A stretch of DNA of 64,000 nt from Pseudoalteromonas neustonica (GTDB lineage: Bacteria > Pseudomonadota > Gammaproteobacteria > Enterobacterales > Alteromonadaceae), in assembly GCF_001653135.1 (NCBI RefSeq), contig NZ_BDDS01000014.1, forward strand, positions 24,303 through 88,302. Direction: 5' to 3'. Under the pieces are notes generated by a model that saw only the letters and a program-made list of their open reading frames with translations, ran no database searches and was not told the DNA's origin. The stretch's first letter is position 1. Each line of letters begins with the position of its first letter. This document shows positions 25,880 to 35,445 of the stretch, piece after piece. The position numbers were made by a program, and so were the translations under genes.

Positions 25880-27418
25880 TCATGGTGTTTGTGCCTTTAC
25901 AGCGACTAAGCCAACATTAAGTTTAAGTGCGTCTAGCATGGGATCTGCAGGCATCACACCTAATGCAATCACGCCATCGTAAATTCGCTGTGCCAGTGCT
26001 TGGGGTAAAAATAGCCCAAGTGCTAATAACTCACTCATTATGGCGTAATGCTCAAGGTAATGTTTATCAGTGAGCTCCTGTTTAATATCTTGCTGTAATT
26101 GTGCCCAAGCTTGAGTGTGGCTTAGTTGTTGCCAAGTTAGCTCTGTTAATGGCGAATCAATGAGCGACAGCAAATTGCCAAAATTGAAGTGCATATGCTT
26201 TTTTTCAAGCAGCGTATAAATAACAGTGGCAACATGTTGCGGTGATAAACGAGATTTAACGCCACGCAGTACATACCATAACAAGCTGTGCGTGAAGAGT
26301 TCATCACAACTGCGGGTTATAAAGTCATTGAGTGTTGTTTCTGGCAGGGAATCAAACGCATTGTTAATAAAGCCAATATTATCTTGCTCACGGTATTGAT
26401 CAAATTGCCAGCCGTTGCATAGCTGTGTAACCGAAATGTTAAGTGTTTTTGCTAATGCTGCTAATGAAACCTCAGCAATAAACTCGGTTCGCATGGCCTG
26501 TTGTGTTTTACTTTTGAGTTTTGCGGGCAATACTATGGTGGTTTTTTTAAACAAACCTTTGGTTTTTACTTCTAGCCAAGGTGCTAACTCTTGTGCGTGT
26601 TGATCACTTTGGGTATCGTCAACATCCACAGCTAAACGTGCGAGTAATTGTTTGGCAAAGGCCACCACCTTTTTTGATTTATCGGTCAAATATTCTTGTA
26701 ATTGGGGTTGATCTTGATGGCTTAAATGAATGCTTAAAATGTGATACAAACGCAGCCGATTTTCTGCTAACTCAGTTTTTGCAACCTGATGAATATACTG
26801 CGCTGCTAGTTGTGGGTTTGTATGCCTAAGTTGGGTTAAGCGGGCACGTTTTTCTGCTGGGTAAAGGTCGTCCCACTGTAGTTGTTCAAGTGCTGTATTT
26901 TGCTGCGCTTGCCATTGGCATAATTGATCATTAGACCAATATACCCAAGGTAAATAAATACTGGGCACAGAGTCTGAGTGTTTTGTTGGCATCCAATCGG
27001 CTGGATGGGCACATACGCCACGACTAGCAAGTAAATTAAGTACGGCATCAAACCCTGAGCTTGTTTGTTGTTTACAAAATGTCATTACACGGCTAAATAG
27101 AGGCCGCAATGAGGTTGTAATACACGGGAGTGCAAGTGTCGGAATATCAGGTGCTGATACTAACTCCGCCTCGGGTGATGGGTAGTGCATAATCAATTGT
27201 TGTTGCTGAGAAAGTATCAGCGCATACATGTTTTGTTTGCTCGGTGTTATCGCACTTAGTAATGTTTGCCAATCATCGGGGAGTTCAGCTAGGTTGATTT
27301 GATCATGCCCAACGAGCCATTTTTTCTCGAGCTTTTGAGCTGCTTGCAATGCGTAATTAAGCTGCTCATTACGCGCTTCGATTTCGTTAGCATGAGTGTC
27401 GATGATAGTTACTGACAT
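25880..27418 (-). CDS. DUF5691-like helical-repeat protein of the MoxR cluster
   Basis: About 512 residues, cytoplasmic. The sequence is almost wholly helical, with HEAT-like stretches such as AAQYIHQVAKTELAENRLRL and DKSKKVVAFAKQLLARLA, suggesting a scaffold. The start MSVTIIDTH (ATG 27418) overlaps the end of the SWIM gene by 10 bp and has GGGGCG upstream. An in-frame start at 27433 is less likely. It is normally found beside SWIM, MoxR, DUF5682 and VWA genes, as here. No enzymatic motif is visible. The name is recalled from that neighbourhood pattern. Confidence 0.72.
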   Translation of the reverse strand: MSVTIIDTHANEIEARNEQLNYALQAAQKLEKKWLVGHDQINLAELPDDWQTLLSAITPSKQNMYALILSQQQQLIMHYPSPEAELVSAPDIPTLALPCITTSLRPLFSRVMTFCKQQTSSGFDAVLNLLASRGVCAHPADWMPTKHSDSVPSIYLPWVYWSNDQLCQWQAQQNTALEQLQWDDLYPAEKRARLTQLRHTNPQLAAQYIHQVAKTELAENRLRLYHILSIHLSHQDQPQLQEYLTDKSKKVVAFAKQLLARLAVDVDDTQSDQHAQELAPWLEVKTKGLFKKTTIVLPAKLKSKTQQAMRTEFIAEVSLAALAKTLNISVTQLCNGWQFDQYREQDNIGFINNAFDSLPETTLNDFITRSCDELFTHSLLWYVLRGVKSRLSPQHVATVIYTLLEKKHMHFNFGNLLSLIDSPLTELTWQQLSHTQAWAQLQQDIKQELTDKHYLEHYAIMSELLALGLFLPQALAQRIYDGVIALGVMPADPMLDALKLNVGLVAVKAQTP

Positions 27419-28878
27419 AAAATAACGCCCCATGATGCTGTTTCAACACTTATTAACTCAGCAAATTGTCCATCGAGTAATACAAAGGCCGTATCAAGCT
27501 GGCTTCCCAATATTAAAGGGTCTAGCACTTCATTTATTAAAGGTAAATGCACTGTTTTAGTGTTATTTTGCCACCAGTATTGACCTGACTTGTCTTGGCT
27601 AATACGCCCTGCAGGGGTAATAAAAGGCACTTCTTCAAGCCATGGCAATTGGGCATGATGCTGCAAAAAATGTAGTCGCCAATCTTGAAGTGGTTCTTGT
27701 GTGTGGCTCATTTGCTGATTAGTTGGGCTTTGGGGTATGTATTCATGCTCACCTAAAATAGCCCTGTATGGCATACGACTAGCATAAAAAGTTACTTTAC
27801 CTTTTAGGGTTTTCCCCAGCGCACTTTGCGTTTTACTACTGCCACTTTTTACAGGAATAAAATCGAGCAACATAGCAATCGCAGTTGCAGGAGTCGATGT
27901 TTGTTCATCGCTTGGCGAGAGTAACTTTAACCAGCGCATAGACGCTAGTAAGCCATTACGGCGCATTTGTGATTTTTCACCAATAACTTGCCACGTACCA
28001 TTGATAGTGAGCGGTTGAGTGCTATTTTCATCAGTATTGGGGCTGAGTACTTGTTCACGATTTTCGCTGCTAACAACACCGCGATAGGCATCAATGTCTT
28101 GCGGGTTACTTAGCCATGCTTCGCTGAGTAACGCTAATTTAGCGAGCTCTTGGAGCGCCGCGCTGGGTTGATGTTGCACCGGGTGAGCCAGTATTTTTGC
28201 TGGTAATTCGTCAATTCTTGCTGCCAAGTTTGCTGCTTTGGCATCAACTAAACGCGCCGCTATTTGGCGGCACTTATCTCGGCTGTCTTTTAAAAACTGT
28301 ACAATGCCACTGCTAAGTTGATCGTTTATCCACTGTTGTAACTCAGTCAGCCCTTGTGCCACTGAATCGAGAGTTTTGGCTCGATTTTGCGCTGCGCGTT
28401 TAGCTTTATCTTCTTCACGTTTAGCGAGCTCTTCATCGGTGAGTACTTTCTCAACATTGGTTTTATGCAATGAAAGGGGGGCGGCGGATTTACTTATTTT
28501 TGCTGCGTTGTCCTGCGCAGAGGCTTCGTCTGTTGTGCTGGTGGAGCGTCTGCGTCTGCCTAACCAGTCATTCACCCATTGTGGCGGCGCAGTTTTAGCG
28601 AAGTTATCAGGCAAGTCAGAAAACTGCCAAAATAGCGCAAGCACATGTTTACACGGAAACTTACGCGACGGGCATGTACATTTATAGCCGTGATCGCTCA
28701 CATCAGCCATAGTGTAGTAGGGTGTGGAGCCTGAGCCCTGACACTCTCCCCAAATTGTATTTACGTCTTGGGCTTGCCCAAGCACTGGCCACTTGGCGGG
28801 TTTGAGTAATTTTTTTGCGGCATTAATTGATGGCTGATCGGGTGCCAACTCTTGCACGAGCGTGTCGGATACTTCCAT
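27409..28878 (-). CDS. SWIM zinc-finger protein of the MoxR cluster
   Basis: 489 residues. The SWIM finger is Cys67-x-Cys69-x6-Cys76-x-His78 (YKCTCPSRKFPCKHVLAL). It is followed by WQFSDLPDNFAK and a charged linker (EEDKAKRAAQNRAK), then a C-terminal domain of mixed structure. SWIM fingers bind DNA or protein. It is the first gene of the minus-strand five-gene run; the nearest upstream gene is divergent, 216 bp away, so the cluster promoter should lie at about 28880-28960. The role is unknown. Confidence 0.88.
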   Translation of the reverse strand: MEVSDTLVQELAPDQPSINAAKKLLKPAKWPVLGQAQDVNTIWGECQGSGSTPYYTMADVSDHGYKCTCPSRKFPCKHVLALFWQFSDLPDNFAKTAPPQWVNDWLGRRRRSTSTTDEASAQDNAAKISKSAAPLSLHKTNVEKVLTDEELAKREEDKAKRAAQNRAKTLDSVAQGLTELQQWINDQLSSGIVQFLKDSRDKCRQIAARLVDAKAANLAARIDELPAKILAHPVQHQPSAALQELAKLALLSEAWLSNPQDIDAYRGVVSSENREQVLSPNTDENSTQPLTINGTWQVIGEKSQMRRNGLLASMRWLKLLSPSDEQTSTPATAIAMLLDFIPVKSGSSKTQSALGKTLKGKVTFYASRMPYRAILGEHEYIPQSPTNQQMSHTQEPLQDWRLHFLQHHAQLPWLEEVPFITPAGRISQDKSGQYWWQNNTKTVHLPLINEVLDPLILGSQLDTAFVLLDGQFAELISVETASWGVILCQ

Positions 28879-29094
28879 GATAAAACGCCTACTACATTAC
28901 TGATGTGAAATAAGGTTAATAGCGCCAGTTTATCTATAATTCTCGTAAATACAATACGCTAATAGTTAATATAGGTACATCAAAGTAAAAAATTGATCAC
29001 AAATAGCGCCTAAAAAAGGTAAAAAAATAGTTGTTGACCTTAACTTAGCTTGAGGTTTTATGCTTGGTTGCATCATTAAAAAGGAGTTAACCCA

Positions 29095-29559
29095 ATGCAA
29101 CAAAAATCAGTACATAATACAGCGATTATTTATTCAAGTGGCCGAAAAAATGGTAATACAACAGCGCAGGTGAACGCATACAGTAAACAAAAAAGCGGCA
29201 TTGTTTTTTGTTTAGATGATTATGTTATTGCCCCTTACCGATATGATAAGCAATATAACAATGACGACTTTTATAACTTGTTCGAAGTGCTGTTACGTTA
29301 TGAACATTGGGTATTTGCATCCCCCGTTTACTGGTACAACACGACCCCACAAATGAAAGCGTTTATGGATAGAATAACCGATTACATGGATGATGAGGCG
29401 CTAAAGCCAAAGTTAAGAACATTGCGCCAAAAGCATTACTCTTTACTCTCAAATGCAGCCTCAGCAGAGGCCCCATCTGCATTTATAGATATGTTTAAAC
29501 ATACCTTTAACTATTTAGGCATGACGTTTAAAGCACATTCACATATTCAAGCTAGTTAA
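29095..29559 (+). CDS. NADPH-dependent FMN reductase-like flavoprotein
   Basis: 154 residues with a flavodoxin-like fold. YSSGRKNGNTTAQVNAY (phosphate-binding loop for FMN) lies near the start, and WVFASPVYWYNTTPQMKAFMDR (80-102) is the conserved flavin-side loop of the NADPH-FMN reductase/MdaB group. It is soluble and probably reduces FMN or quinones. An AAAAAGGAG ribosome-binding site precedes the ATG. It is upstream of the DsrE gene on the same strand, 42 bp away. Confidence 0.85.
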   Translation: MQQKSVHNTAIIYSSGRKNGNTTAQVNAYSKQKSGIVFCLDDYVIAPYRYDKQYNNDDFYNLFEVLLRYEHWVFASPVYWYNTTPQMKAFMDRITDYMDDEALKPKLRTLRQKHYSLLSNAASAEAPSAFIDMFKHTFNYLGMTFKAHSHIQAS

Positions 29560-29601
29560 ACTGTTTTAAACAGGGTAGGCTAAAACAAAAAAGGGTAATT
29601 T

Positions 29602-30126
29602 ATGAAAACGTTATTTATGGGTTTTAGCCTACTTTTAACAAGCCTCGCAGTATCAGCACAGGAACCCGAGCCTGTTATTAAAGATTTTGGCTTTTTTTAT
29701 AATGTTACAGAGCACACATCTGATCTAAAGCAGGCGCAGTTTAAAATAGCTTTTGATGTAGGTGAGGGTGCTGAAAAAGGTCAGCAAAATAACCATATAA
29801 ATTCGTTGGCGCGTTTTATTAATATGCATGTGGCGCATGGCGTTAACCCTGACAATATCAAGCTTGCTTTGGTTGTTCATGGCAGTGCCAGTGTTGATGT
29901 GCTTGAAAACAGTTTTTACACGCAGCGTTTTGGTGTAGGTAACAAAAACCAATCACTTATAAAGCAATTACTTGCTAATAACACCGACATTTATGTATGC
30001 GGCCAGTCGGCAACGCATATGAAAGTAGCTAAAAAGCAGCTTATCCAAGGTGTTAAAATGTCGCTATCAGCAATGACCGCTCACGCAAAATTACAGCAGC
30101 AAGGTTATACCTTGAACCCGTTTTAA
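29602..30126 (+). CDS. Exported DsrE-family protein
   Basis: 174 residues with a signal peptide (MKTLFMGFSLLLTSLAVSA) and a DsrE/DsrF-like domain. The single cysteine, in DIYVCGQSATH, is at the position used for sulfur transfer in the family, and KLALVVHGSAS is the family beta strand. The protein is probably periplasmic, and its role in sulfur handling is unproven. The stop codon is directly followed by the SGNH hydrolase ATG, so the two are cotranscribed. Confidence 0.85.
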   Translation: MKTLFMGFSLLLTSLAVSAQEPEPVIKDFGFFYNVTEHTSDLKQAQFKIAFDVGEGAEKGQQNNHINSLARFINMHVAHGVNPDNIKLALVVHGSASVDVLENSFYTQRFGVGNKNQSLIKQLLANNTDIYVCGQSATHMKVAKKQLIQGVKMSLSAMTAHAKLQQQGYTLNPF

Positions 30127-30771
30127 ATGAATGTTTTGTGTTTTGGTGATTCAAATACCTTTGGGCTTTCAGCAATAGATGGCTCGCGTTTATCTGAAAT
30201 TGAACGTTGGCCTACATTATTCAAACAAGCGATCGGGGACGAACATAAAGTAATTGAAGCAGGCCAACCTAACCGCACACTTGTAAATAACCCACCATTT
30301 ACCGGGAACAAATCAGGGGTTACGTACTTAAAGCCTTATCTTGAAGCGCATCAGCTTGATGTAATCATCATACAACTGGGTACGAATGATCTAAAAGCAC
30401 GCTTTGCGTTAACAGCAGAGAAAATTGCTGAAGGTTTAGCGCAATTTATTAATGAAATTGAGTTGTTTTATCAATCAACACCTCAACCGCGTTTAGTTAT
30501 TATTAGCCCATTTACAGTGTTTGAAGTAGGCCAATACCAACGCATTTACGCAGGCGCACAGGCTAAAGCCGTGCAATTATCTCACGAGTGTAGGCGTATA
30601 GCACACGCACACAACTGCCTTTTTTTAGACGGTCACACATTAATAACACCCTGTAAAAACGAGGGAATTCATTTACCAGCCACAGAGCACAAAAAGCTAG
30701 CAAATGCTGTATTTGAGCTTATTTACCAATACTCAGGTTACTTAAGGCGGGCTGTTTTAATTAGTGACTAA
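30127..30771 (+). CDS. SGNH/GDSL-family hydrolase
   Basis: 214 residues, no signal peptide. Block I is FGDSNTFG with nucleophile Ser9. Block III is LGTNDL (Gly-x-Asn-Asp). Block V near the C-terminus reads NEGIHLPATEH, giving the catalytic His, but the usual Asp of the D-x-x-H motif is Glu here. It is expected to hydrolyse an ester or acyl-CoA. It starts immediately after the DsrE gene stop codon. Confidence 0.88.
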   Translation: MNVLCFGDSNTFGLSAIDGSRLSEIERWPTLFKQAIGDEHKVIEAGQPNRTLVNNPPFTGNKSGVTYLKPYLEAHQLDVIIIQLGTNDLKARFALTAEKIAEGLAQFINEIELFYQSTPQPRLVIISPFTVFEVGQYQRIYAGAQAKAVQLSHECRRIAHAHNCLFLDGHTLITPCKNEGIHLPATEHKKLANAVFELIYQYSGYLRRAVLISD

Positions 30772-30800
30772 ATTAAAATAGTAGCAACGCGCCTTAGAGT

Positions 30801-31268
30801 TTATCGAACAATAAAGCTTTGCTCTGTTTGGCCTGATTCATACATCCATTGGTAAGTGAGAGGTTCAGTGCTGCCATCATAAAACCATATCAATGCCACT
30901 AACTCTGTTTCACTATTAGCGATTGTTACAGATTTTTTAATGCCTAAGCTGCTGATCGGGCTTCTATAAATACAGTTATTATAGTCTACAGGTTGCTCAA
31001 GTTGAGGTTTAACACATACATTTAAATACGCTCGTTGAGATATCTCAGTCAATTTAACGTCTATTAGTAATTCAAATTGCGTCGAAAAATCAAATTCGGG
31101 TGTTGCGACTAAATCAGCTGTTGAAACCGGCGTAACAACTGGTGGTGAAACTGGTGCAGGCGTTTCTCCTTGAATAGGAGTTGATGTATTTGTATCATCC
31201 GATCCACCACCACAGCCTTGTAACATAAACCCTGTTGCCGCCAAAATAGTCATGATTAAATTTTTCAT
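30801..31268 (-). CDS. Predicted lipoprotein
   Basis: 155 residues. A lipobox LQGC puts the lipidated cysteine at about 19, followed by a Gly/Ser/Asp/Thr/Pro-rich linker (GGGSDDTNTSTPIQGE) and a beta-rich domain with two Cys (VCVKP, NCIYR). It lies 9 bp after the LruC-type gene on the same strand, so the two are cotranscribed. The family is unknown; a small outer-membrane-anchored partner of that large surface protein is plausible. Confidence 0.75.
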   Translation of the reverse strand: MKNLIMTILAATGFMLQGCGGGSDDTNTSTPIQGETPAPVSPPVVTPVSTADLVATPEFDFSTQFELLIDVKLTEISQRAYLNVCVKPQLEQPVDYNNCIYRSPISSLGIKKSVTIANSETELVALIWFYDGSTEPLTYQWMYESGQTEQSFIVR

Positions 31269-31277
31269 ATTAAACTC

Positions 31278-33374
31278 CTAATTATTGATGACTTTTGATT
31301 CACTAAAGGTATTAAACCACGTTGTTTTTTCTGATCCTGATGATTGTGTAAACTCAGCAAAATCCGGATAAGCACTCAGTAGATCAACGCCCTCTTTAGG
31401 ATGAGACCAGTTCACACCAATTTCTAATGCCCAAGGTAACCCTTGTGCTGTTTGATAATACATTTCTGAACCACTGTTATCATCGGCTTGACCATATGAG
31501 ATTGCAAAAGCCTCTGTGGGAGATTGGTTTTTAAGATGTACTTCCCAACTTCTAGCATTGTTAACATCGACAAATGGGCCATGATAAAAACCATTTACAG
31601 CAAAAATAAAGGGGTCAAATAATGCGGATGGAGCGCTTTCACTTGCCACAGGTGTAATTAAAGGCACTGTCACTTTAAAGCTAACTTTAGGGCTGTTTTC
31701 GCACCCGGATTGTGTTCTAAAATATGTGCATGACGCTGAGGTTTCAAACCAGTTCTTAGTATCAGCCATAACGATTATGATAGCCTCACTACGCCCTGGC
31801 TCGATCGCAGAGCTAGTTTGCTGCACACCGTTTATTTCATAACGAATTAAATCTTCATTGATGTTACTAGACAATATTGAATCTAAGCGCACAGCAAAAC
31901 CGTTATGATAACTTGCCCCAACAGCATTTAACGTGCCCTCTACTGTAAATCTCACAACATCAGAACCCACTAAATCAGTGGTTGTACGGTAATTAACAAC
32001 AACATCATTAAAGTCATAATCACCCTTTTCAGGCCATAAATCCTCATAAGCCAATGCAACCCAATCATTTGCCCCTGGATAGCTAATACTGGTAATTCCT
32101 GGATCTGATATGCTAATTGGGTAATCTTCAACCTCACCATCAGATACCCCGCCAATAGAGCCTATATCAGCTGTTTTTGATACTCTGAACCTTGACCATG
32201 TATCACCTACAAATGCATTACTTGGAATATCTACTAATATTGCATTTAACCCTTCAACCAATAAGTGCTGGCTTATCGCTTGCGTATCATCAAACTTGCC
32301 ATTGTTATCCCAATCAAACCAAGCGTTTAAATAACCTTCTTTTGATGCTTTAACAATAATTAAACTATCAAGGCCAGCCTCTAAGGCTGTGACAAATTGA
32401 ACGCCATCATCGCTATCATCTGTAGATTTAGGTACAGGTTCGCCATTGACAATATCACCTAGAAAAATGCCATTTTCATCAAATTCATGTCTTGCACCGT
32501 TATCAGCTAATGAAATGCCATAGCTAGTTGGCGCATCACCAAAATCAATTGTGGTGTCATCTTCATCTATGATCGGTGCTGTCGCACACCTTGCACCATC
32601 GTTATTAGAAGAGCTTGGCCCGTAAGCAAACAGCGTTGCATTAGGTGATGCTGCTGAAACATCAATTCTGAAAACATGACCATCACTATTTCTGCTGATA
32701 TAAAAATTACCATCAACATCAAAATAAACTGCACCAAATGTACCGGACACTCCCACATTACCTAAATTGGTTGATACTGCGGTTGAGCCATCTTTTTGGA
32801 TAGTTATTTTATGTAAATTACCATTACTATCAACACTATAAGCACGGTCTGCGTTAGGGTTTGAGTCTGCATCAGGGTGAAATGCTAAATCAAAGATGTT
32901 TAAATTGAGTAAATCTCCAGAAACAACCAGATTCATAATTAAGTAGTCGCTACTACTTTCATCTAAATCAGTACGATAAAGGCCATAGCTAGCGCCTTTT
33001 CTATAGCTGTAGTAATAATTTTGTTGAACAGAAACGTCACCAACATAAAAGTTAGTGCTTGCGGGTGTGTTAGCAACTGCTAATGGAATCATTTGAAAGT
33101 CGTTGCCAATTTTTACTATGGTTGCTGCGTCGTATCCCCAGCCATATAAATATCGGTCATGTAGATTAAATCCCAACCCATTGATTTTGCCAGTAGTGCC
33201 TAAATTATCACTTAAAACAGCATTGCTACCAGTTGCTAAGTTAACACCATATAATTTAGCAACTGACTCTTGTACTAAAAAAGCTTTTGACGGACAAGTC
33301 GTAAAAGGATCTGCGTGTAAATCCAAACTCAATAGAGCCAAAGTGACAGCTACATAAAGTTGTTTAGTTTTCAT
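31278..33374 (-). CDS. LruC-domain surface protein with GEVED domain
   Basis: 698 residues with a signal peptide (KTKQLYVAVTLALLSLDLHA). The N-terminal third is beta-propeller-like (DRYLYGWGYDA, DRAYSVDSNGNLHKITIQKDG). The middle contains FGDAPTSYG, DWDNNGKFDD and VSDGEVEDYPI, a GEVED-type calcium-binding domain. The C-terminal part holds EKGDYDFNDVVVNYR, the diagnostic LruC motif (DYDFNDVV). LruC proteins are secreted or cell-surface proteins of unknown role in marine bacteria. The lipoprotein gene follows in the same operon. Confidence 0.85.
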   Translation of the reverse strand: MKTKQLYVAVTLALLSLDLHADPFTTCPSKAFLVQESVAKLYGVNLATGSNAVLSDNLGTTGKINGLGFNLHDRYLYGWGYDAATIVKIGNDFQMIPLAVANTPASTNFYVGDVSVQQNYYYSYRKGASYGLYRTDLDESSSDYLIMNLVVSGDLLNLNIFDLAFHPDADSNPNADRAYSVDSNGNLHKITIQKDGSTAVSTNLGNVGVSGTFGAVYFDVDGNFYISRNSDGHVFRIDVSAASPNATLFAYGPSSSNNDGARCATAPIIDEDDTTIDFGDAPTSYGISLADNGARHEFDENGIFLGDIVNGEPVPKSTDDSDDGVQFVTALEAGLDSLIIVKASKEGYLNAWFDWDNNGKFDDTQAISQHLLVEGLNAILVDIPSNAFVGDTWSRFRVSKTADIGSIGGVSDGEVEDYPISISDPGITSISYPGANDWVALAYEDLWPEKGDYDFNDVVVNYRTTTDLVGSDVVRFTVEGTLNAVGASYHNGFAVRLDSILSSNINEDLIRYEINGVQQTSSAIEPGRSEAIIIVMADTKNWFETSASCTYFRTQSGCENSPKVSFKVTVPLITPVASESAPSALFDPFIFAVNGFYHGPFVDVNNARSWEVHLKNQSPTEAFAISYGQADDNSGSEMYYQTAQGLPWALEIGVNWSHPKEGVDLLSAYPDFAEFTQSSGSEKTTWFNTFSESKVINN

Positions 33375-33684
33375 ATAAAGACTCCAATGGGTAAGCTACT
33401 TTGGAAGTGCATTACTCAAGCCAACTTTTTTTATTATATACTTCAAAGTGTTGTGGCATTGCTGATCAATGTTTTTGCAATTTGCGATACGAATTGCGAC
33501 TCAATTACTCAACCAGGTTTGCTTTGTATCCGCCTGATATTCCAGTTAGATAGCTCAACTCTGAGTAATACAGTTAACAGCGCGCAAGGGGTAATGTTAT
33601 TCCTGATGAGTAATTAGCAGCTAAAAATATATGCTTGTCATTTTTATTTAAGTAAAACAATTGATTAAAAATGTTATTTTATAA
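33375..33684. other. Intergenic region before the RHS fragment
   Basis: 310 bp. It contains the LruC gene promoter region on the minus strand. Nothing else is recognisable. The RHS homology begins abruptly at about 33685, right after an in-frame TAA, so this point is probably a recombination or deletion junction. Confidence 0.5.
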
Positions 33685-34784
33685 AATCGCTTAAGCAGTG
33701 TAACCGGCGTAAGTGGTCGGCATGGCTCAATAGGCTATGATACCCGCGGAAATATTACTAACAACGGTGCATATAGTTTAGATTTTAATGCGGCAAACCA
33801 GCTTACTACAGCAAAAGGTAATAGCTATTTATATGATGGTCACAACCGCCGCGTAAAACAGAGCGATGGCAATGGCACCAGCTATTCAATGTACAGCCAA
33901 GGTGGTACATTACTGTACAGAGAAAAAGGCGAGACCATAACAGGCAACGGCACTAACTATATTTACTTAGGTAAAAAACTGATTGCCAAGTACGGAGACG
34001 TAACACCGCAAACAGTGAATGAAAGCCGACAGCACAGCCGCCCATTTGGTGAATCGATAGAAGCACCCAAAGATGACGTAGGGTACACAGGGCATAAATT
34101 CGACACCGACTTAGGGTTGAGTTATATGCAGGCACGATACTATGATCCAGTTATAGGCCGGTTTTACAGTAGTGATCCGGTTGGTACTTTAGAGCATTTA
34201 TCTGGGTTAGGTGGTATTCACGGATTTAACAGATACGCATATGCAAATAATAACCCATACAAGTACGTAGATCCTGATGGGGAAGCTGTTATTTATGCTG
34301 GATTTACTGGAGGCGGAAATGCTGGGGTTAGCGGTGACAATGCCGGTGGTGTTTTCTTCGACGTTTCGTTTGACGGAATCAAATTTGGAACTTATACCTC
34401 GCATGAAATAGGTTCTTCTACTGGAACACCGTCAGCTGGCGCTGGTTTTGAAATGGGGGCAATGACAGGTGGATATGAAACCGCGTTAAATGGTGAGTAT
34501 ATGATTGCAGGAGGACAAGGTGGTGCTGGAGCTGTTGGTACAGTAGCTGGTAACACAACATTGGGGCCAACCCCTGAGGTTGGTGTGCAATTATCTCTCG
34601 AAGAAGGAACACCGCAAGCTAACGGGTTTATCCACACTGGTACAGGGCAAGCCACAGTGGTAGGTTCCTTAACTGGGCAAGAGTTAGTAATGGCTTGCAA
34701 AGCGCAGGTCAAGCAATACAGTCTACTATGGGTGCTATCGCCACCAATATTCAAGAAGGACTAGATATAGATATGGGGATGTAA
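33685..34784 (+). pseudogene. Orphan RHS tip with C-terminal extension, frameshifted
   Basis: RHS homology starts at about 33685 directly after a stop codon (NRLSSVTGVSG) and continues through YD-type repeats to the conserved core end DPVIGRFYSSDPVG...NRYAYANNNPYKYVDPDG. The N-terminal part of the gene is missing. After the core comes a glycine-rich variable domain of about 150 residues (VIYAGFTGGGNAGVSGDN), the place where RHS toxins sit. Near 34680 the open frame diverges and stops at 34764. The frame shifted by two bases continues as VSNGLQSAGQAIQSTMGAIA and reaches a TAA at 34784, so a frameshift is likely. As a free-standing gene it could only start internally (ATG 33889). Confidence 0.8.
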
Positions 34785-34795
34785 ATAACTTCGGT

Positions 34796-35254
34796 ATGAA
34801 TGATAAAGATACAAAAATATTAAAGGTTGTTGGAGCTTTGACTGTTGCAAGCTTAATTGGATATCAAACATTATCTAGTTCATTTGATAAAAATGCTGCT
34901 ATTTCCGATTTGAAGGAAATGGACTTAAAAGAAGTAGCTTTAAAGGCTAGCATGAAAGGCAATAGTCTTAGATCAACGAGAAATACAACTATACTTGATG
35001 AGGTTGAAGTTTGTTTGTCAGAAATGACTAAAATTCCTAACTACCGATTTGGAGAAGAGGTGAATTGGGAAGTAGTTAGCTTTATTGGAGATAATACGAT
35101 CCACAATATTTCTTATGCAGAATTGTCCTCAGGTGAGATTGCTCTGGGGGCTGAGTATATTTTAACCAATGTAGAAGCTGGGGAATCTACAAACCTTGGT
35201 GGAGGAAGGGGAGTATCTTCCGAATGTCTTGGTGAAATATTTAAAAAGTTTTAA
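34796..35254 (+). CDS. Small protein downstream of the RHS tip, unknown function
   Basis: 152 residues with a short N-terminal hydrophobic helix (ILKVVGALTVASLIGYQTL) and a mostly polar remainder containing two cysteines (VCLSEM, SECLGE). It starts 12 bp after the frame-corrected RHS end, the usual position of an RHS immunity gene. I recognise no family, and the membrane-anchored start also fits an unrelated exported protein. No clear ribosome-binding site was found. Confidence 0.55.
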   Translation: MNDKDTKILKVVGALTVASLIGYQTLSSSFDKNAAISDLKEMDLKEVALKASMKGNSLRSTRNTTILDEVEVCLSEMTKIPNYRFGEEVNWEVVSFIGDNTIHNISYAELSSGEIALGAEYILTNVEAGESTNLGGGRGVSSECLGEIFKKF

Positions 35255-35283
35255 TGTAAATAAAGATGACATATATGGTCACT

Positions 35284-35314
35284 CCGCCTGAGTCAAATTT
35301 TCAGGTGGTTTTTT
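35284..35314 (+). terminator. Terminator after the RHS-linked small gene
   Basis: CCGCCTGA pairs with TCAGGTGG (one G-U), followed by a run of six T, about 30 bp past the stop of the preceding gene. Confidence 0.65.
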
Positions 35315-35445
35315 ATTCTTTTACAGTACATTTTTGTTATTACATGATGATCACCGCGCCAGCGAGTTTTTACTAATAAAGGTAACGGTCCTATGACATA
35401 TATCCGGCGTCTAATGGCTATTACGTTGCCGCGCCCTAAATTAAT

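Noticed and set aside
33360..33617. 85-codon plus-strand frame upstream of the LruC gene
   Set aside because: It overlaps the start of the LruC gene on the other strand and sits in its promoter region; low-complexity hydrophobic content, no family.
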